DNA of 41,044 nucleotides from Fimbriiglobus sp. (GCA_025351325.1 JANXWE010000242.1:1-41044); one strand, 5' to 3'; numbered from the stretch's first letter, positions 17,178 to 26,509 are shown. Notes: generated by a model from the letters alone, not told the origin. Numbers and translations: made by a program.

Positions 17178-18194
17178 CTAAAATCCCTGTCCTTTGGTGG
17201 TCGTCTTCACTCGAACCAAATTTTTATCGGCCGTGATGTACAGCGTGCTGCCGTCGTCGCCGAACCCGACGTTCGCCGTCGGCACACCCGTGGCCAGCGT
17301 GCCCAGATGCTTGCCGGTTTTGTCGAACACGAACACGCCGCCGGGGCCGGTCGCAAAGATGTTGCCCGCGATGTCCACCTTCATGCCATCGGGCAATCCC
17401 GGCTTTTTATCCTTCACCAATTGCGTCGTATCGAAGAAGACTTTGCCGGCGTCGAGTGTGCCATCCTCTTTCACCGGGAACGCTTTCCAGATGGCCGAAT
17501 CCGGGTCGGAGTTCGCCACGTACAGTGTCTTTTCGTCCGGCGAGAAAGCGATGCCGTTGGGCCGCGTCATCTCTTTAGTGAGGAGCGTCAGTACGCCTTT
17601 TGGGGTGAGTCGGTACACGCCTTGGAAGTCGAGTTCCTTGCCTTTGTCCTTCATCTGGTCGGGCAGGCCGTAGGGCGGATCGGTGAAGTAGATGTCGCCG
17701 TTCTTCTTGAACGTCAGATCGTTCGGGCTGTTCAACCGCTTGCCTTCGAACTTGTCCACGAGGGTGACGAATTTGCCATCGACCAGGCGCGACAAGCGGC
17801 GATCCCCGTGCTGGCAGAGAATCAATTTACCGTCTTTATCGAGTGCCAAGCCGTTCGAGCCGGGTTCCTTGCCGGTGAATTTTTCGGTCCCGGTATAACC
17901 GCTCGGCTTCAGAAATTCTTTGAGGCCATCTTTCGCGCTCCACTTCCAGATCATGTTTTTGGGGATGTCTGAGAAGAGCAAATGGCCACCGTCTTTCTCG
18001 GGTACCCAGACCGGCCCTTCCGACCAATCGAAGCCGCCGGCGATGATTTCGAGACTGGCCTCCTTGGGGACGATGGCATCGAAGGCGGGATCTTTGCGCT
18101 CGATCACGCCGAGGATCATTGGCTTTTTATCGTCCGCAAAGGCGGGAATCGCCAGACTCATCGATAGGAAAATGAAGGCGAACCTGGCAAACAT
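17178..18194 (-). CDS. Exported SMP-30/gluconolactonase-like beta-propeller
   Basis: A 338-residue exported six-bladed propeller of the SMP-30/gluconolactonase family, whose members hydrolyse sugar lactones with a divalent metal. Start 18194 (MFARFAFIFLSMSLAIPAFA) gives a clean signal peptide and has GGAG 8 bases upstream; the longer TTG-initiated frame is rejected. Family motifs: FDWSEGPVWV (metal Glu, about 58-67), GSNGLALDKDG, RLNSPNDLTF (metal Asn/Asp), and TRPNGIAFSPDEKTLYVANSD. It opens a three-gene operon with sulfite oxidase-like and cyclase-fold proteins. Confidence 0.9.
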   Translation of the reverse strand: MFARFAFIFLSMSLAIPAFADDKKPMILGVIERKDPAFDAIVPKEASLEIIAGGFDWSEGPVWVPEKDGGHLLFSDIPKNMIWKWSAKDGLKEFLKPSGYTGTEKFTGKEPGSNGLALDKDGKLILCQHGDRRLSRLVDGKFVTLVDKFEGKRLNSPNDLTFKKNGDIYFTDPPYGLPDQMKDKGKELDFQGVYRLTPKGVLTLLTKEMTRPNGIAFSPDEKTLYVANSDPDSAIWKAFPVKEDGTLDAGKVFFDTTQLVKDKKPGLPDGMKVDIAGNIFATGPGGVFVFDKTGKHLGTLATGVPTANVGFGDDGSTLYITADKNLVRVKTTTKGQGF

Positions 18195-18428
18195 GGGGGA
18201 GGCTCCGAACGGCGCGAATGGGCGGGAAGCGGTGGGAATCGAGCGATTCTGTATGTACTGTACCGTACTCGTTGGCCGGTACAAGCGGATTCGTTCAGCA
18301 AACTCTTTTTGAACTTCTCGGAATTAGGGCTGACGTTTCATGGGATGTACTGTTAAATTCGCACATCCGCCGTTTGGCTCCCCATCGGCCCTCTCGTATC
18401 CGTCCGCCCACCGACCGAGGGTTCGCAC

Positions 18429-20345
18429 TTGTCCTCAGCCACCGATACCCGCCAAGAAGATTACGCGATCCCACCCGATGCCCCGAAGGGCCATCCGATC
18501 GGTTTCTGGTTCTTCTTCTGGGGTGAGTTTGCCGAACGCTGTTCCTATTATGGCATGCGTGCGATTCTCGCCAAATACATGACCAGCAGTCTCGGCGTCG
18601 ATGAAGGGGACGCCGGGCTTTACATGTCCATCTTCATGGGTGCTTGCTATTTCTTCCCCCTCGTCGGGGGCTATCTCGCTGATAACTACTTCGGCAAATA
18701 CTGGACGATCGTCGGTTTCTCACTGCCCTACGTCTTCGCGCAGTTCCTCGTCGGCTTCGACAACCCGTACGTCGTCTTCGTCGCGCTGTCGATGCTGGCG
18801 ATGGGATCCGGGGTCATTAAACCAAACATCTCCACGCTGATGGGCTTGACCTACGATCAGCAGCGTCCCGGGCAAAAGCAATTGCGGACGAGCGCCTTCA
18901 GTTGGTTTTACGTGGCGATCAATATTGGCGCGGGATTGTCGCAATTCACGATGCCGTGGCTGCGGAATAAATACGGCTACCAAGTAGCATTCTTATTCCC
19001 CGCCGGGCTGATGGCCGTGGCATTAGTAATCTTCGCTCTCGGCAAGCGGTTTTACGCGATAGAAACGATCAAGCCGAAGATCGCTGACCCCGTGGCACGG
19101 GCCGAAGATCGCCGGCTGAAAATCGTCACGCTCAAGAGCATCGGGGCCTTGTTCGTCCTGATCATGTTCTTCTGGGCGATCTTCGACCAGTCCGCCAGCA
19201 CCTGGATTTTCTTCTCCGACACTTACATGGACAACACCCTCTTCGGCGAGCGGGACGACGGTACCACGCTCTTGCTCTCTCCCTCTGCGACCGAGTCGGT
19301 CACGGGAGCCGGGGCGAGAGTGATTAATGCCGTCACGGGCATTTTCGGCGGCAAGCCGGTCGGCCCGACCAAGTCGTTCGGCATGTCGGCCGACGCCATT
19401 CAAGGATTCAACGCGGTATTCATCGTCCTGTGCGTGCCGATCAGCATCTGGTTCTTCAAATGGATGGCCCGCCGTGGGATGGAAGTAAAGGCTACCCGGA
19501 AATTGTTGATTGGATTCATCCTCACAGCATCCACGATGTTCATCATGAGTTTCGCTGGTACGCTCGCCGGTACCAAGCAAACTGTCTGCAAGATTACTTC
19601 GCCAGCCGGGGAGTTTCTCTTCCCGGCTTCGCAGGTAGCGTTGAAAGAGATCGAAGCCAAGGACGGGAAAGCCGAATTGAAATGCGGGGACTCGACAATT
19701 TTAATCGAAGGCTGGACTTACGACCCCAAAAAGAAGAAAGCCACGATCACCGGGCTGAAGAGCCAATCGCTCGTATTCGTAGGATCGGCAGTCGATTTCG
19801 AGAAATCAAAGATCGTCAACGGGAATCGACTCGTCATTCCGGGAATCGTAGCCTGGACGTTCACACCAGGGGAATACTCCAAAGGCGACGGTAAGATCGT
19901 GGTCTCGGAAAACAATGCGTTCGAAGCCAAGCCCGCTGAAAAAGTGCTTCCGAAGACATTGAAGGAAGGTGAAGAAGCCCCGAAGATCACTGTCGAAACA
20001 ATCGACTGGGTGGCACCGTCCGAACGCGTCACCATGTGGTGGCAAGTCTTCGCATTCTTCATCATCACGGTCGCTGAAATCTTGATCTCGGTCACTGGCC
20101 TCGAACTCGCCTTCGTCGCAGCGCCGCCGTCGATGAAAGGATTCGTCACCGCGATGTTCCTGTCGACCGTCTTCTTGGCCAACATCGCCATCAACGCGCC
20201 GATTACGAAACTACTTTGGCCGATCATGGATCCGTCGGCCTATTTCGCCATGTTCGGCGCAGCCATGTTGATCGTCACCGTCATTCTGGTGCCCGTGTCA
20301 CGACGATTCGACCAGATGATGGCATCTCGGCCGAAAGTTGCGTAA
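18429..20345 (+). CDS. POT-family proton-coupled oligopeptide transporter
   Basis: A 638-residue inner-membrane MFS transporter of the POT/PTR family (proton-driven uptake of di- and tripeptides). It starts at TTG 18429 with GAGGG 8 bases upstream. The ExxER proton-coupling motif is EFAER (33-37) in the first helix, and GVIKPNISTLMG and FSWFYVAINIGAG match the family signatures. Between the later helices there is an unusual polar insert of about 150 residues (about 378-530), rich in beta-type sequence, that standard bacterial POT proteins (about 500 residues) lack. Helices resume at WWQVFAFFIITVAEI. Confidence 0.92.
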   Translation: MSSATDTRQEDYAIPPDAPKGHPIGFWFFFWGEFAERCSYYGMRAILAKYMTSSLGVDEGDAGLYMSIFMGACYFFPLVGGYLADNYFGKYWTIVGFSLPYVFAQFLVGFDNPYVVFVALSMLAMGSGVIKPNISTLMGLTYDQQRPGQKQLRTSAFSWFYVAINIGAGLSQFTMPWLRNKYGYQVAFLFPAGLMAVALVIFALGKRFYAIETIKPKIADPVARAEDRRLKIVTLKSIGALFVLIMFFWAIFDQSASTWIFFSDTYMDNTLFGERDDGTTLLLSPSATESVTGAGARVINAVTGIFGGKPVGPTKSFGMSADAIQGFNAVFIVLCVPISIWFFKWMARRGMEVKATRKLLIGFILTASTMFIMSFAGTLAGTKQTVCKITSPAGEFLFPASQVALKEIEAKDGKAELKCGDSTILIEGWTYDPKKKKATITGLKSQSLVFVGSAVDFEKSKIVNGNRLVIPGIVAWTFTPGEYSKGDGKIVVSENNAFEAKPAEKVLPKTLKEGEEAPKITVETIDWVAPSERVTMWWQVFAFFIITVAEILISVTGLELAFVAAPPSMKGFVTAMFLSTVFLANIAINAPITKLLWPIMDPSAYFAMFGAAMLIVTVILVPVSRRFDQMMASRPKVA

Positions 20346-20411
20346 TCCGCCTCCGGAATTCTCAAAAAAGCGCACTTGCGGGCCACCACTCATTTGGCTA
20401 TTCCCGGCGGA

Positions 20412-21707
20412 ATGGGTGGACTGCGTGGCGGTTACTATTTCGGAATTCTGCTGCTCGTGGCTCTGGCACTGAGCGTGGGATGCATTCGACCGCGGGTGAT
20501 ACCGCCGGTCGATACCGGTGGCCCGGGCAAATGGTTGCCAGTCGCTACGCAGCCACCGGATACCATTCCCGACGACCCTGGCATTCGCCAAGTTGAGTTC
20601 ACCGAACCGACCGACGACCGCCCGAAGATTTCCCCCCTGCCCCGCCGACCGCAACATATCCTCGCCCTTTCGGGTGGCGGTATGTTCGGTGCCTTCACGG
20701 CCGGGGTACTCGGTGGTTGGACACGCACCGAAAAACGACCCGAGTTCGACGTCGTCACCGGAATCAGCACCGGGGCACTCATCGCCCCGTTGGCGTTCTT
20801 GGGGCCTCAATACGATGGCCTCATGGAGCGCTTCTACACCCGAATTACCCGCAAAGATATCTTCACGTACCAATCGTGGATCACGGTGCCCTTCCGCGAT
20901 GCGGTCGCTTCCACGGCACCGCTGCGCGACATTGTCGAATCGAGTATGACGCTCGCCATGATCGACGACATCGGCAAAGCCCATCGCAGTGGTCGGCGGC
21001 TGTACGTGGGTACCACGAACTTGGACACGCGTCGTTTCGTGACCTGGGATCTGGGCGCCATCGCCAACGTGACTGCCGCGACGGAACCCGAACGCCAGAA
21101 GAAGCTTAAGGAAGCCAAGAAGCTGATCGTGAACGTGCTGGTGGCTTCGTGCACGATGCCGGTGGTCTTTTCGCCGGTGCGAATCGAGGTCGAAATCAAC
21201 GGCAAGAAGTACACCGAGTTGCACATCGACGGCGGGGTGACGGCCCCCGTGTTCGTCCCGCCGATGGTCCTGGATGCGGCCGCCCCAGACCCGCGCAAAC
21301 CGGCGAAACTCCAACCGCCCGCGAACCTCTATTTGGTGCAAGCATCGAAGTCGTACGTCGAACCGGCCCCTGTCGAATCCCGGGTTCTCCCGGTACTGAG
21401 CGTCTCCACGGCGACGATTCTCTCGGCCCAAACCCGACGCGAAGCCTCGAACCTGTTTCACATGTGCCGGGTAGCCGGGGTGACCTTCAACATGACGGGG
21501 ATCCCCGCCGAATTCCCCACGCCACTCGGCGGCTTGGAGTTTGATCGGGCCGAAATGAATAAACTGTTTGAAAAGGGCTTCGAATTCGGAGTCGCTGGCC
21601 CGAAATGGTGGAGTTCGCCACCGGAACGGGGGCCGGGGGAATCCGACCCCATCCGCGGTGGGAACAAGTTCACCATCGAGAAGCTCTCGGACTTGGCCAA
21701 AGAGTAA
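20412..21707 (+). CDS. Patatin-like phospholipase, lipoprotein
   Basis: A 431-residue patatin-family serine hydrolase predicted to release fatty acids from phospholipids or other lipids. From ATG 20412 the N-terminus is a lipoprotein signal with lipobox LSVGC (Cys24); a TTG 36 bases earlier is an alternative start. The catalytic dyad is visible: oxyanion loop GGGMFGAF (88-95), nucleophile Ser119 in GISTG and Asp273 in DGGV. A Cys-to-membrane linker of about 50 residues precedes the domain. It follows the POT gene by 66 bases on the same strand. Confidence 0.88.
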   Translation: MGGLRGGYYFGILLLVALALSVGCIRPRVIPPVDTGGPGKWLPVATQPPDTIPDDPGIRQVEFTEPTDDRPKISPLPRRPQHILALSGGGMFGAFTAGVLGGWTRTEKRPEFDVVTGISTGALIAPLAFLGPQYDGLMERFYTRITRKDIFTYQSWITVPFRDAVASTAPLRDIVESSMTLAMIDDIGKAHRSGRRLYVGTTNLDTRRFVTWDLGAIANVTAATEPERQKKLKEAKKLIVNVLVASCTMPVVFSPVRIEVEINGKKYTELHIDGGVTAPVFVPPMVLDAAAPDPRKPAKLQPPANLYLVQASKSYVEPAPVESRVLPVLSVSTATILSAQTRREASNLFHMCRVAGVTFNMTGIPAEFPTPLGGLEFDRAEMNKLFEKGFEFGVAGPKWWSSPPERGPGESDPIRGGNKFTIEKLSDLAKE

Positions 21708-21722
21708 CGATGAGGCACCACC

Positions 21723-22520
21723 ATGCGACGCAACCCCGTGAAGGCCAAACTCCGCGCGGGCCTGCCGGCCATCGGTACTTGGTTGTCACTCGGGAACGTC
21801 ACGGCGGCCCGATTTATGGCCCGTAGCGGCTTCGACTGGCTCACGGTGGACATCGAGCATAGTTTGGTGAATATCGAAACGGCGACCCACATGCTGGGCG
21901 CCATAGCCGATGCGGGTTGTGTGGCATTAGCACGTGTGCCCAGCAATCGGCACGATCACATCAAACGCGTCCTCGACGGTGGCGGACACGGTGTCGTGGT
22001 GCCAATGGTCAATACTCCCCAAGAAGCGACCGACGCCGTCAGTGCGTGCCTGTATCCGCCCATTGGGAATCGGAGCGTCGGTGGCAGCGTACACGCCCTC
22101 AACTGGGATGCCACGCCCAGCGACTATTTCGCCCAAGTGAACGACGAACTGCTGGTGGTGCTCCAATGCGAGCACATCGACGCCGTGCGGAACTTCGAAG
22201 CCGTGTTCGGTCGACCAAACGTGGACGTTGTCTTCGTCGGGCCCAACGATTTGGCTGCCAGTATGCGAACCGCGGATGGTCAACCGCCACCCACGGAACT
22301 GTTTCAAAAAACGTTGAAAGAAATTCTTGCCAAGTGCAAAAGTTTAGGCGTCGCAGCAGGAATCCACGCCGCGAGTGCCGATGAAGCCCAACACCGCATC
22401 ACTGAAGGTTGGCAATTCATCGCAATTTCGAGCGAATTGAAGATGATGGTCGATGGAGCTAATAGAATGATCGCTAGTATTGGCGGGCATCGGCCGTTGG
22501 CCGAGCTAGCAAAGTACTAA
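21723..22520 (+). CDS. HpcH/HpaI-family class II aldolase
   Basis: A 265-residue aldolase that in related enzymes cleaves 4-hydroxy-2-oxo acids to pyruvate and an aldehyde using a divalent metal. Residues matching HpaI: His46 (VDIEHS), Arg71 (LARVPS), Glu150 (QCEH, metal) and Asp176 (GPNDL, metal), with the usual [11 protein letters not shown] loop. GAGG lies 7 bases before the ATG, 15 bases after the patatin stop. The substrate could be 2-keto-3-deoxy-rhamnonate, a 4-hydroxy-2-oxoheptanedioate or similar; neighbours do not decide. Confidence 0.9.
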   Translation: MRRNPVKAKLRAGLPAIGTWLSLGNVTAARFMARSGFDWLTVDIEHSLVNIETATHMLGAIADAGCVALARVPSNRHDHIKRVLDGGGHGVVVPMVNTPQEATDAVSACLYPPIGNRSVGGSVHALNWDATPSDYFAQVNDELLVVLQCEHIDAVRNFEAVFGRPNVDVVFVGPNDLAASMRTADGQPPPTELFQKTLKEILAKCKSLGVAAGIHAASADEAQHRITEGWQFIAISSELKMMVDGANRMIASIGGHRPLAELAKY

Positions 22521-22545
22521 TTCCTCTTCTCATTCTGGTAATAAC

Positions 22546-22953
22546 ATGTCGATCGTCCAAGAGTTCAAAAAGTTCATTCTCCGTGGCAATGTCGTCGATC
22601 TCGCTGTCGGTGTCATTATCGGTGCTGCTTTCGGCAAAGTCGTGGCTTCATTCGTCAGCGACATGATCATGCCACCCATCGGTTGGGCATTGGGTGGCGT
22701 CGATTTTTCCGATCTCGCAGTCGATCTGCCCGGCAAAATGAAAGATCCTAAAGACCCGACCCAGATGCTTCCCGTGAAGCTCAAATACGGTGCGTTCATC
22801 CAAGCAATGATCGATTTCCTCATCATCGCCGCTTGCCTCTTCGGCATGATCCAGGTGATGAACCGCTTGAAGAAGAAGGAAGCGGAAGCCCCGGTTCCTC
22901 CGACGACCAGTGAGAAGCTCCTTGCCGAAATCCGCGATTCTCTGAAAAAGTAA
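22546..22953 (+). CDS. mscL: Large-conductance mechanosensitive channel MscL
   Basis: A 135-residue pentameric inner-membrane channel that opens under membrane tension to release solutes during hypo-osmotic shock. The N-terminal amphipathic helix [22 protein letters not shown] leads into TM1 ([24 protein letters not shown]); TM2 is [19 protein letters not shown] (about 87-105), followed by a charged linker and the C-terminal bundle helix ([14 protein letters not shown]). Length and layout are normal. It lies 25 bases after the aldolase gene. Confidence 0.97.
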   Translation: MSIVQEFKKFILRGNVVDLAVGVIIGAAFGKVVASFVSDMIMPPIGWALGGVDFSDLAVDLPGKMKDPKDPTQMLPVKLKYGAFIQAMIDFLIIAACLFGMIQVMNRLKKKEAEAPVPPTTSEKLLAEIRDSLKK

Positions 22954-22964
22954 TTTACTACCAT

Positions 22965-22992
22965 GCTGGTGCGAGAACCGTCTCGCATCAGC
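22965..22992 (+). terminator. Hairpin after mscL
   Basis: A 12-bp stem (22965-22976 with 22981-22992, one G-U pair) and ACCG loop lie 11 bases past the mscL stop. No T-run follows, so it may only protect or attenuate the transcript into the next gene. Confidence 0.45.
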
Positions 22993-23017
22993 CGTTCGAA
23001 CTGAAACGAACTCTCCA

Positions 23018-23869
23018 GTGATTGCATTTCTCAACGGTCGGTTGATCCCCCAGCCGAAATTGGTGCTCGCTTTTAACGATGCCGGTTTCGTTTCGGGTAC
23101 TGCGATCACCGACTACAGTCGCACATACGAACAGAAGTTATTCCGCTGGGCGGAACACCTCGTCCGGCTCCGGCACGATTGCGAAATTTGTGAAATCGAG
23201 CTGCCGTATACCGATGATGAACTCAAAACCGCTGCCGAGGCAATCCTGTTGGCTCAGCAGCGTTTGTATCCTGCGGGCACTGAGTTCGCGCTGATTACCT
23301 ACGCCACACCCGGCCCCTTTGGGTTCATGGCCGGTGATCCCGAGAACGGCCCGCCCACGGTCGGGATGCACGCCTTCCCCGTTCCGCTGCACCGTTACCA
23401 ACGCTTTTTCGACGCCGGTGCCGCCCTCGAAATCGTCGGCGTCCTCCCGCAGATCGAAGGCGGCATCGTCCCGCACAGCATCAAGCACCGCAGCCGGTTG
23501 CATTGGTCGCTGGCGGCCCAACTCCGCACGGAACCGAAAAACGTTCCCGTGTTGGTCGATCAGTTCGGAGATTCCCCGGATACCGCTATCGGCAGTATTC
23601 TGGCGGTGGTCGACGGCGTCGTCACACGTCCACGCTCCGGCACGATTCTGGAATCGATTGGCTTGCAAATCGCAGCTGAGAAGTGCCGAAAGCTCGGTAT
23701 CGGATTCACCGAGTTCACCGGCAACTGGCGCGACCATTTCACCAAGGCTTCTGAAGTGCTCATTTGCGGCACGGCCTTCGGAATCGCTGGTGCTCACCGA
23801 GTCGATGGCAAAGAATTTATTTGGCCGGGGCCGGTTCTGACCGCTTTGAAACCCGTCTGGTGGAAGTGA
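23018..23869 (+). CDS. Class IV PLP-dependent aminotransferase
   Basis: A 283-residue fold-type IV aminotransferase of the branched-chain/D-amino acid aminotransferase and aminodeoxychorismate lyase group, starting at GTG 23018 (MIAFLNGRLIPQ). FNDAGFVSGTAITDYSRTY is the typical N-terminal signature, and the PLP-binding lysine is probably Lys156 in HSIKHRSRLHW. The usual E-x4-N motif that contacts the PLP ring is replaced by DTAIGS (about 188-193), a conservative Asp plus Ser. Length fits. Whether it acts in branched-chain amino acid metabolism, D-amino acids or folate cannot be decided. Confidence 0.82.
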   Translation: MIAFLNGRLIPQPKLVLAFNDAGFVSGTAITDYSRTYEQKLFRWAEHLVRLRHDCEICEIELPYTDDELKTAAEAILLAQQRLYPAGTEFALITYATPGPFGFMAGDPENGPPTVGMHAFPVPLHRYQRFFDAGAALEIVGVLPQIEGGIVPHSIKHRSRLHWSLAAQLRTEPKNVPVLVDQFGDSPDTAIGSILAVVDGVVTRPRSGTILESIGLQIAAEKCRKLGIGFTEFTGNWRDHFTKASEVLICGTAFGIAGAHRVDGKEFIWPGPVLTALKPVWWK

Positions 23870-23879
23870 CGAGCGTCGT

Positions 23880-24797
23880 TCAAAACTTCAAGCCGAGCGT
23901 CGTGAAGTACGTCAAGTCGTTCCGCTTGGCATTGCCGGGGTCGCTGTCGTAGCGATCTTGGATGCCGAACCGCAAGACCGTACCCGTGTCCGGGTCGATG
24001 ACCCATTCGTACGCCACGCGGGCGCGGATTCGATACTGGCCCCAGTTGTCGATGCGCGGGTAGAAATCGAGGATCGAAATCATCGAACTGTGTTCCGTGA
24101 CCCTTTGCCGGAAGTCGTACCCGAGAAGTCCTTCGGCGATCCACCGGCTGGCGGAGCCGTCCGACCCGAGTTCGCGCACGGCCCCGGCCCCGATCCGCGT
24201 GCGCAATGTGGTCCGGGCGTCGTCGAACACGGTGTACCCGAAGCCCGTGTACACCCCGACGCGGAAGCGGTAGGCCCGGAGTTCGTCGTATTCGATTTGG
24301 TTGGCCGCGAAGAGCGACCATTTACTGCCGGTGAAGAGGATTTCGTCCCGGGTGTTGAACAGCGCTTGCTGGGTGTTGGTCTTGGAATTCTGAACCGAAT
24401 AGACGTAGAGCATGTCGGAAGTCAGGACGTTCGATTCGGTCTTCCGGCGGACGTTGTAGCTGCCGCGAAAGTTGAACACGTCCGAATTGCCCGCGGCACC
24501 GTTGATGCCGAAGTCGGCCCCGCCCGACCACGGTTTCGGCAACCGCAGCGGCAGTAAGCTCCATTCCGGCTTCGTTTCGACCTCGACCACCGCATCCGGA
24601 TCTTTCACCACCTCGACACGTGGCGACGGTTTCAAATTCGAAGGCGGCGGGAAGACGGAATTCGGCGTGAACGTTTCACTGAGTGGCAGGCCGGACGAGG
24701 ATCGGCCAATGAGAGGCGACGGCGAGGCGATCGGTTGCGCGAAAGCGATGCCAGTGGTGGACACGAAAATGACGAGCAGCCACACCATCCGCGCCAT
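23880..24797 (-). CDS. DUF481 outer-membrane protein (YdiY-like)
   Basis: A 305-residue exported protein. Start 24797 (MARMVWLLVIFVSTTGIAFAQ) gives a signal peptide and has GGAAGGG about 9 bases upstream. A low-complexity Ser/Pro segment (about 22-70) precedes the DUF481 beta-barrel: SGGADFGINGAAGNSDVFNF near its start, many alternating aromatic/polar strands, and a final Phe (LTYFTTLGLKF) as in outer-membrane barrels. Function unknown; E. coli YdiY is acid-inducible. It is downstream of the DUF1559 gene on the same strand but separated by a strong inverted repeat. Confidence 0.85.
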   Translation of the reverse strand: MARMVWLLVIFVSTTGIAFAQPIASPSPLIGRSSSGLPLSETFTPNSVFPPPSNLKPSPRVEVVKDPDAVVEVETKPEWSLLPLRLPKPWSGGADFGINGAAGNSDVFNFRGSYNVRRKTESNVLTSDMLYVYSVQNSKTNTQQALFNTRDEILFTGSKWSLFAANQIEYDELRAYRFRVGVYTGFGYTVFDDARTTLRTRIGAGAVRELGSDGSASRWIAEGLLGYDFRQRVTEHSSMISILDFYPRIDNWGQYRIRARVAYEWVIDPDTGTVLRFGIQDRYDSDPGNAKRNDLTYFTTLGLKF

Positions 24798-24901
24798 CGG
24801 GAAATTCCCTTCCGATTCGGTTCCGAGAAGCCGCCATTGGAAGCGGATAGCAACCGAGTCGGGATCACGCAACCGGGAAATTTCGGCGCCATCGGGTCAA
24901 T

Positions 24902-24993
24902 CGAATTAGCCGCAAGACGTCCGTCGAGCGCGGGAATCGGAAACTACCTCCCACGCTCGCGCTCGACGGACGTCTCGCGGCCAAATGCTAATT
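24902..24993. repeat. Long imperfect inverted repeat with outer extension
   Basis: Inner arms 24908-24931 and 24957-24980 pair over 24 bases with one mismatch around a 25-nt spacer. Beyond a small bulge, 24902-24909 (GAATTAGC) pairs with 24986-24993 (GCTAATTC), extending the stem. It starts three bases after the DUF1559 stop (minus direction) and precedes the DUF481 gene, so it could terminate or insulate between them. Confidence 0.85.
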
Positions 24994-24995
24994 CT

Positions 24996-25931
24996 TTACC
25001 AATCCGCCATCACCTCCCCGCGGTCGCGGGTGACCGCCGACCAGAACAGCGACGGATCGATGGTCGGGCTGATAGTCCGCACGCTGCCGTCGAAGAGCAG
25101 AGTCGGCAGTCCGGCAGCATACGGCGTCTGCGGCACCGCCGACCACGCCGCATCCGGCTTGGGGCGCACTTGAAACGTTTGTCCCGGCACGGATGGGCGA
25201 GTCACAACCTGCCCGTTGATTACGCTCGTGATAGGAATCACTTCGCCCCTGTAGCCAGCATCGGCGAAGGTCGCTCGACGAGAAGCTTCGTAGTAGTAAT
25301 TCGATGCGCTTCCGGGAAGAACTTCCGCGTAACTCGTCCCAGTTTCCCATTCCGCCCCGGAATGGGGAGTACTAGTGTCACTGAGCATGTACGATATAAT
25401 ATATCTCTCCGTCGCGGCGATGGTCTGGCTGGTTCCGTCCGGGAAACCGTTCGTTAAATTCGGCCGGCCTTCCAACGCCGACATGTTCAACCCATAGCTG
25501 CATGGGCCTTGAATCGCACTCCCATTGCTCAAACCCTGGGAAGTAAAAGTCGGATCGGCGGGGGCGGTGAGGACCTTCAACGCCGGGTAACCATCCTCCG
25601 GCCGAAGTTTTACCTCAGTGTATGGGATCAGTTGGAGCATTGGCGGCACGTCGGCATTCGGGTCATCGCCACTGCCGCTCGCCAAATAAATTGGGTCGAC
25701 AGGCGTCACCTTGCGGGCGTTGTTTACCCCGGGCAGACGGCCTTTGACATCGTTGTGGGTGTGCATCGCCAAGCCGATTTGCTTCAGGTTGTTCGTCGAC
25801 TGCATCCGGCTCGCGGTCAGCCGCACCATCTGAATCGCCGGTAAGATGAGGGCGACTAACAGCAGGATGATCGCGACGACGACGATCAGTTCCAGGAGCG
25901 TGAATCCGCGACGGCGTTTATGGTTCGACAT
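24996..25931 (-). CDS. DUF1559 protein with type IV pilin-like N-terminus
   Basis: A 311-residue planctomycete-type DUF1559 (SBP_bac_10-like) protein. From ATG 25931 (GAGGA 7 bases upstream) it begins [20 protein letters not shown]: a class III prepilin signal with cleavage after Gly9, Phe10 and the assembly Glu14, followed by a hydrophobic helix to about residue 35. The conserved early motif [17 protein letters not shown] (about 45-61) and the C-terminal [16 protein letters not shown] are DUF1559 hallmarks. These proteins occur in dozens to hundreds of copies per genome and are presumed pseudopilins or surface proteins. It sits 40 bases downstream of the repeat-controlled secreted gene and may share its transcript. 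Confidence 0.93.
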   Translation of the reverse strand: MSNHKRRRGFTLLELIVVVAIILLLVALILPAIQMVRLTASRMQSTNNLKQIGLAMHTHNDVKGRLPGVNNARKVTPVDPIYLASGSGDDPNADVPPMLQLIPYTEVKLRPEDGYPALKVLTAPADPTFTSQGLSNGSAIQGPCSYGLNMSALEGRPNLTNGFPDGTSQTIAATERYIISYMLSDTSTPHSGAEWETGTSYAEVLPGSASNYYYEASRRATFADAGYRGEVIPITSVINGQVVTRPSVPGQTFQVRPKPDAAWSAVPQTPYAAGLPTLLFDGSVRTISPTIDPSLFWSAVTRDRGEVMADW

Positions 25932-25971
25932 GATTCGGTCCTCGAAGTTCGGAGAGGGGAGGTGGTGGGAG

Positions 25972-26490
25972 CTACGGCTTTGGGACGGGAATCCACTCGC
26001 TGCCATTTTCTGTGTACGTGTGGATCACTCCGCCATTTTCCGTCTCGAAAACTATTTTCATATCGTAGTTGTATTTGGCAATCACATATCGAGGGTAATT
26101 GACAGTCCCAAGGTAGGTACCGTTCTGCGGTTTTGCTGGTTCACGAGTAATTCCAGCTTGTTGATTGGGTGGAGTTGGAGTTGTTTCTGTAACGAGAGGT
26201 GCGTTCTTTGTTATGACAGAGCCTCCAAGTTTTGGATCCGTTTCACGAAGAGTTACACGGATTCTGAGTTTCGCCGGTAGATCTTTGAAACCACCGAAGA
26301 AGACAAAGTCATACGTGGTGATGTTCGTGTTGGGATTGGTATTTGCATTTGGGGTTAGCAGTGCAGCAGTGAATGAGGGTGGCGTGGGCGCCTGAGCTTT
26401 CAGACTCGAACTGCTAGCGAGAAACGCGAAGAGAACTAGCGCGAGCACCGAGCACCGAGCACCGAGCACCGAGCACCGAGCACCGAGCAC
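25972..26490 (-). CDS. Small secreted protein of unknown function, 5' end in a heptamer repeat
   Basis: The open frame encodes a signal-peptide-like stretch ([20 protein letters not shown]) and then about 135 mature residues rich in Thr, Asn and Pro with a likely beta fold ([40 protein letters not shown]). The family is not recognised. The beginning is ambiguous: in this frame the first codons are GTG (26490, 26469, 26448) inside a tandem repeat, and a stop lies just upstream at 26509-26511. The best ribosome site (GGAG then ATG at 26518) feeds another frame, which ends after 34 codons at 26414. The gene may thus be switched off by the present repeat number, or start weakly at GTG 26448. Confidence 0.6.
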   Translation of the reverse strand: MLGARCSVLGARCSVLALVLFAFLASSSSLKAQAPTPPSFTAALLTPNANTNPNTNITTYDFVFFGGFKDLPAKLRIRVTLRETDPKLGGSVITKNAPLVTETTPTPPNQQAGITREPAKPQNGTYLGTVNYPRYVIAKYNYDMKIVFETENGGVIHTYTENGSEWIPVPKP

Positions 26491-26500
26491 CGAGCACCGA
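26442..26500 (-). repeat. Heptanucleotide tandem repeat, eight perfect copies
   Basis: On the plus strand CGAGCAC is repeated eight times without a change from 26442 to 26497, followed by CGA (26498-26500). On the coding strand this is GTGCTCG x8. Since 7 is not a multiple of three, all three frames read the same stop-free peptide cycle VLGARCS, and each gain or loss of one copy shifts the downstream frame. Confidence 0.97.
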
Positions 26501-26509
26501 CAGCTGAGT

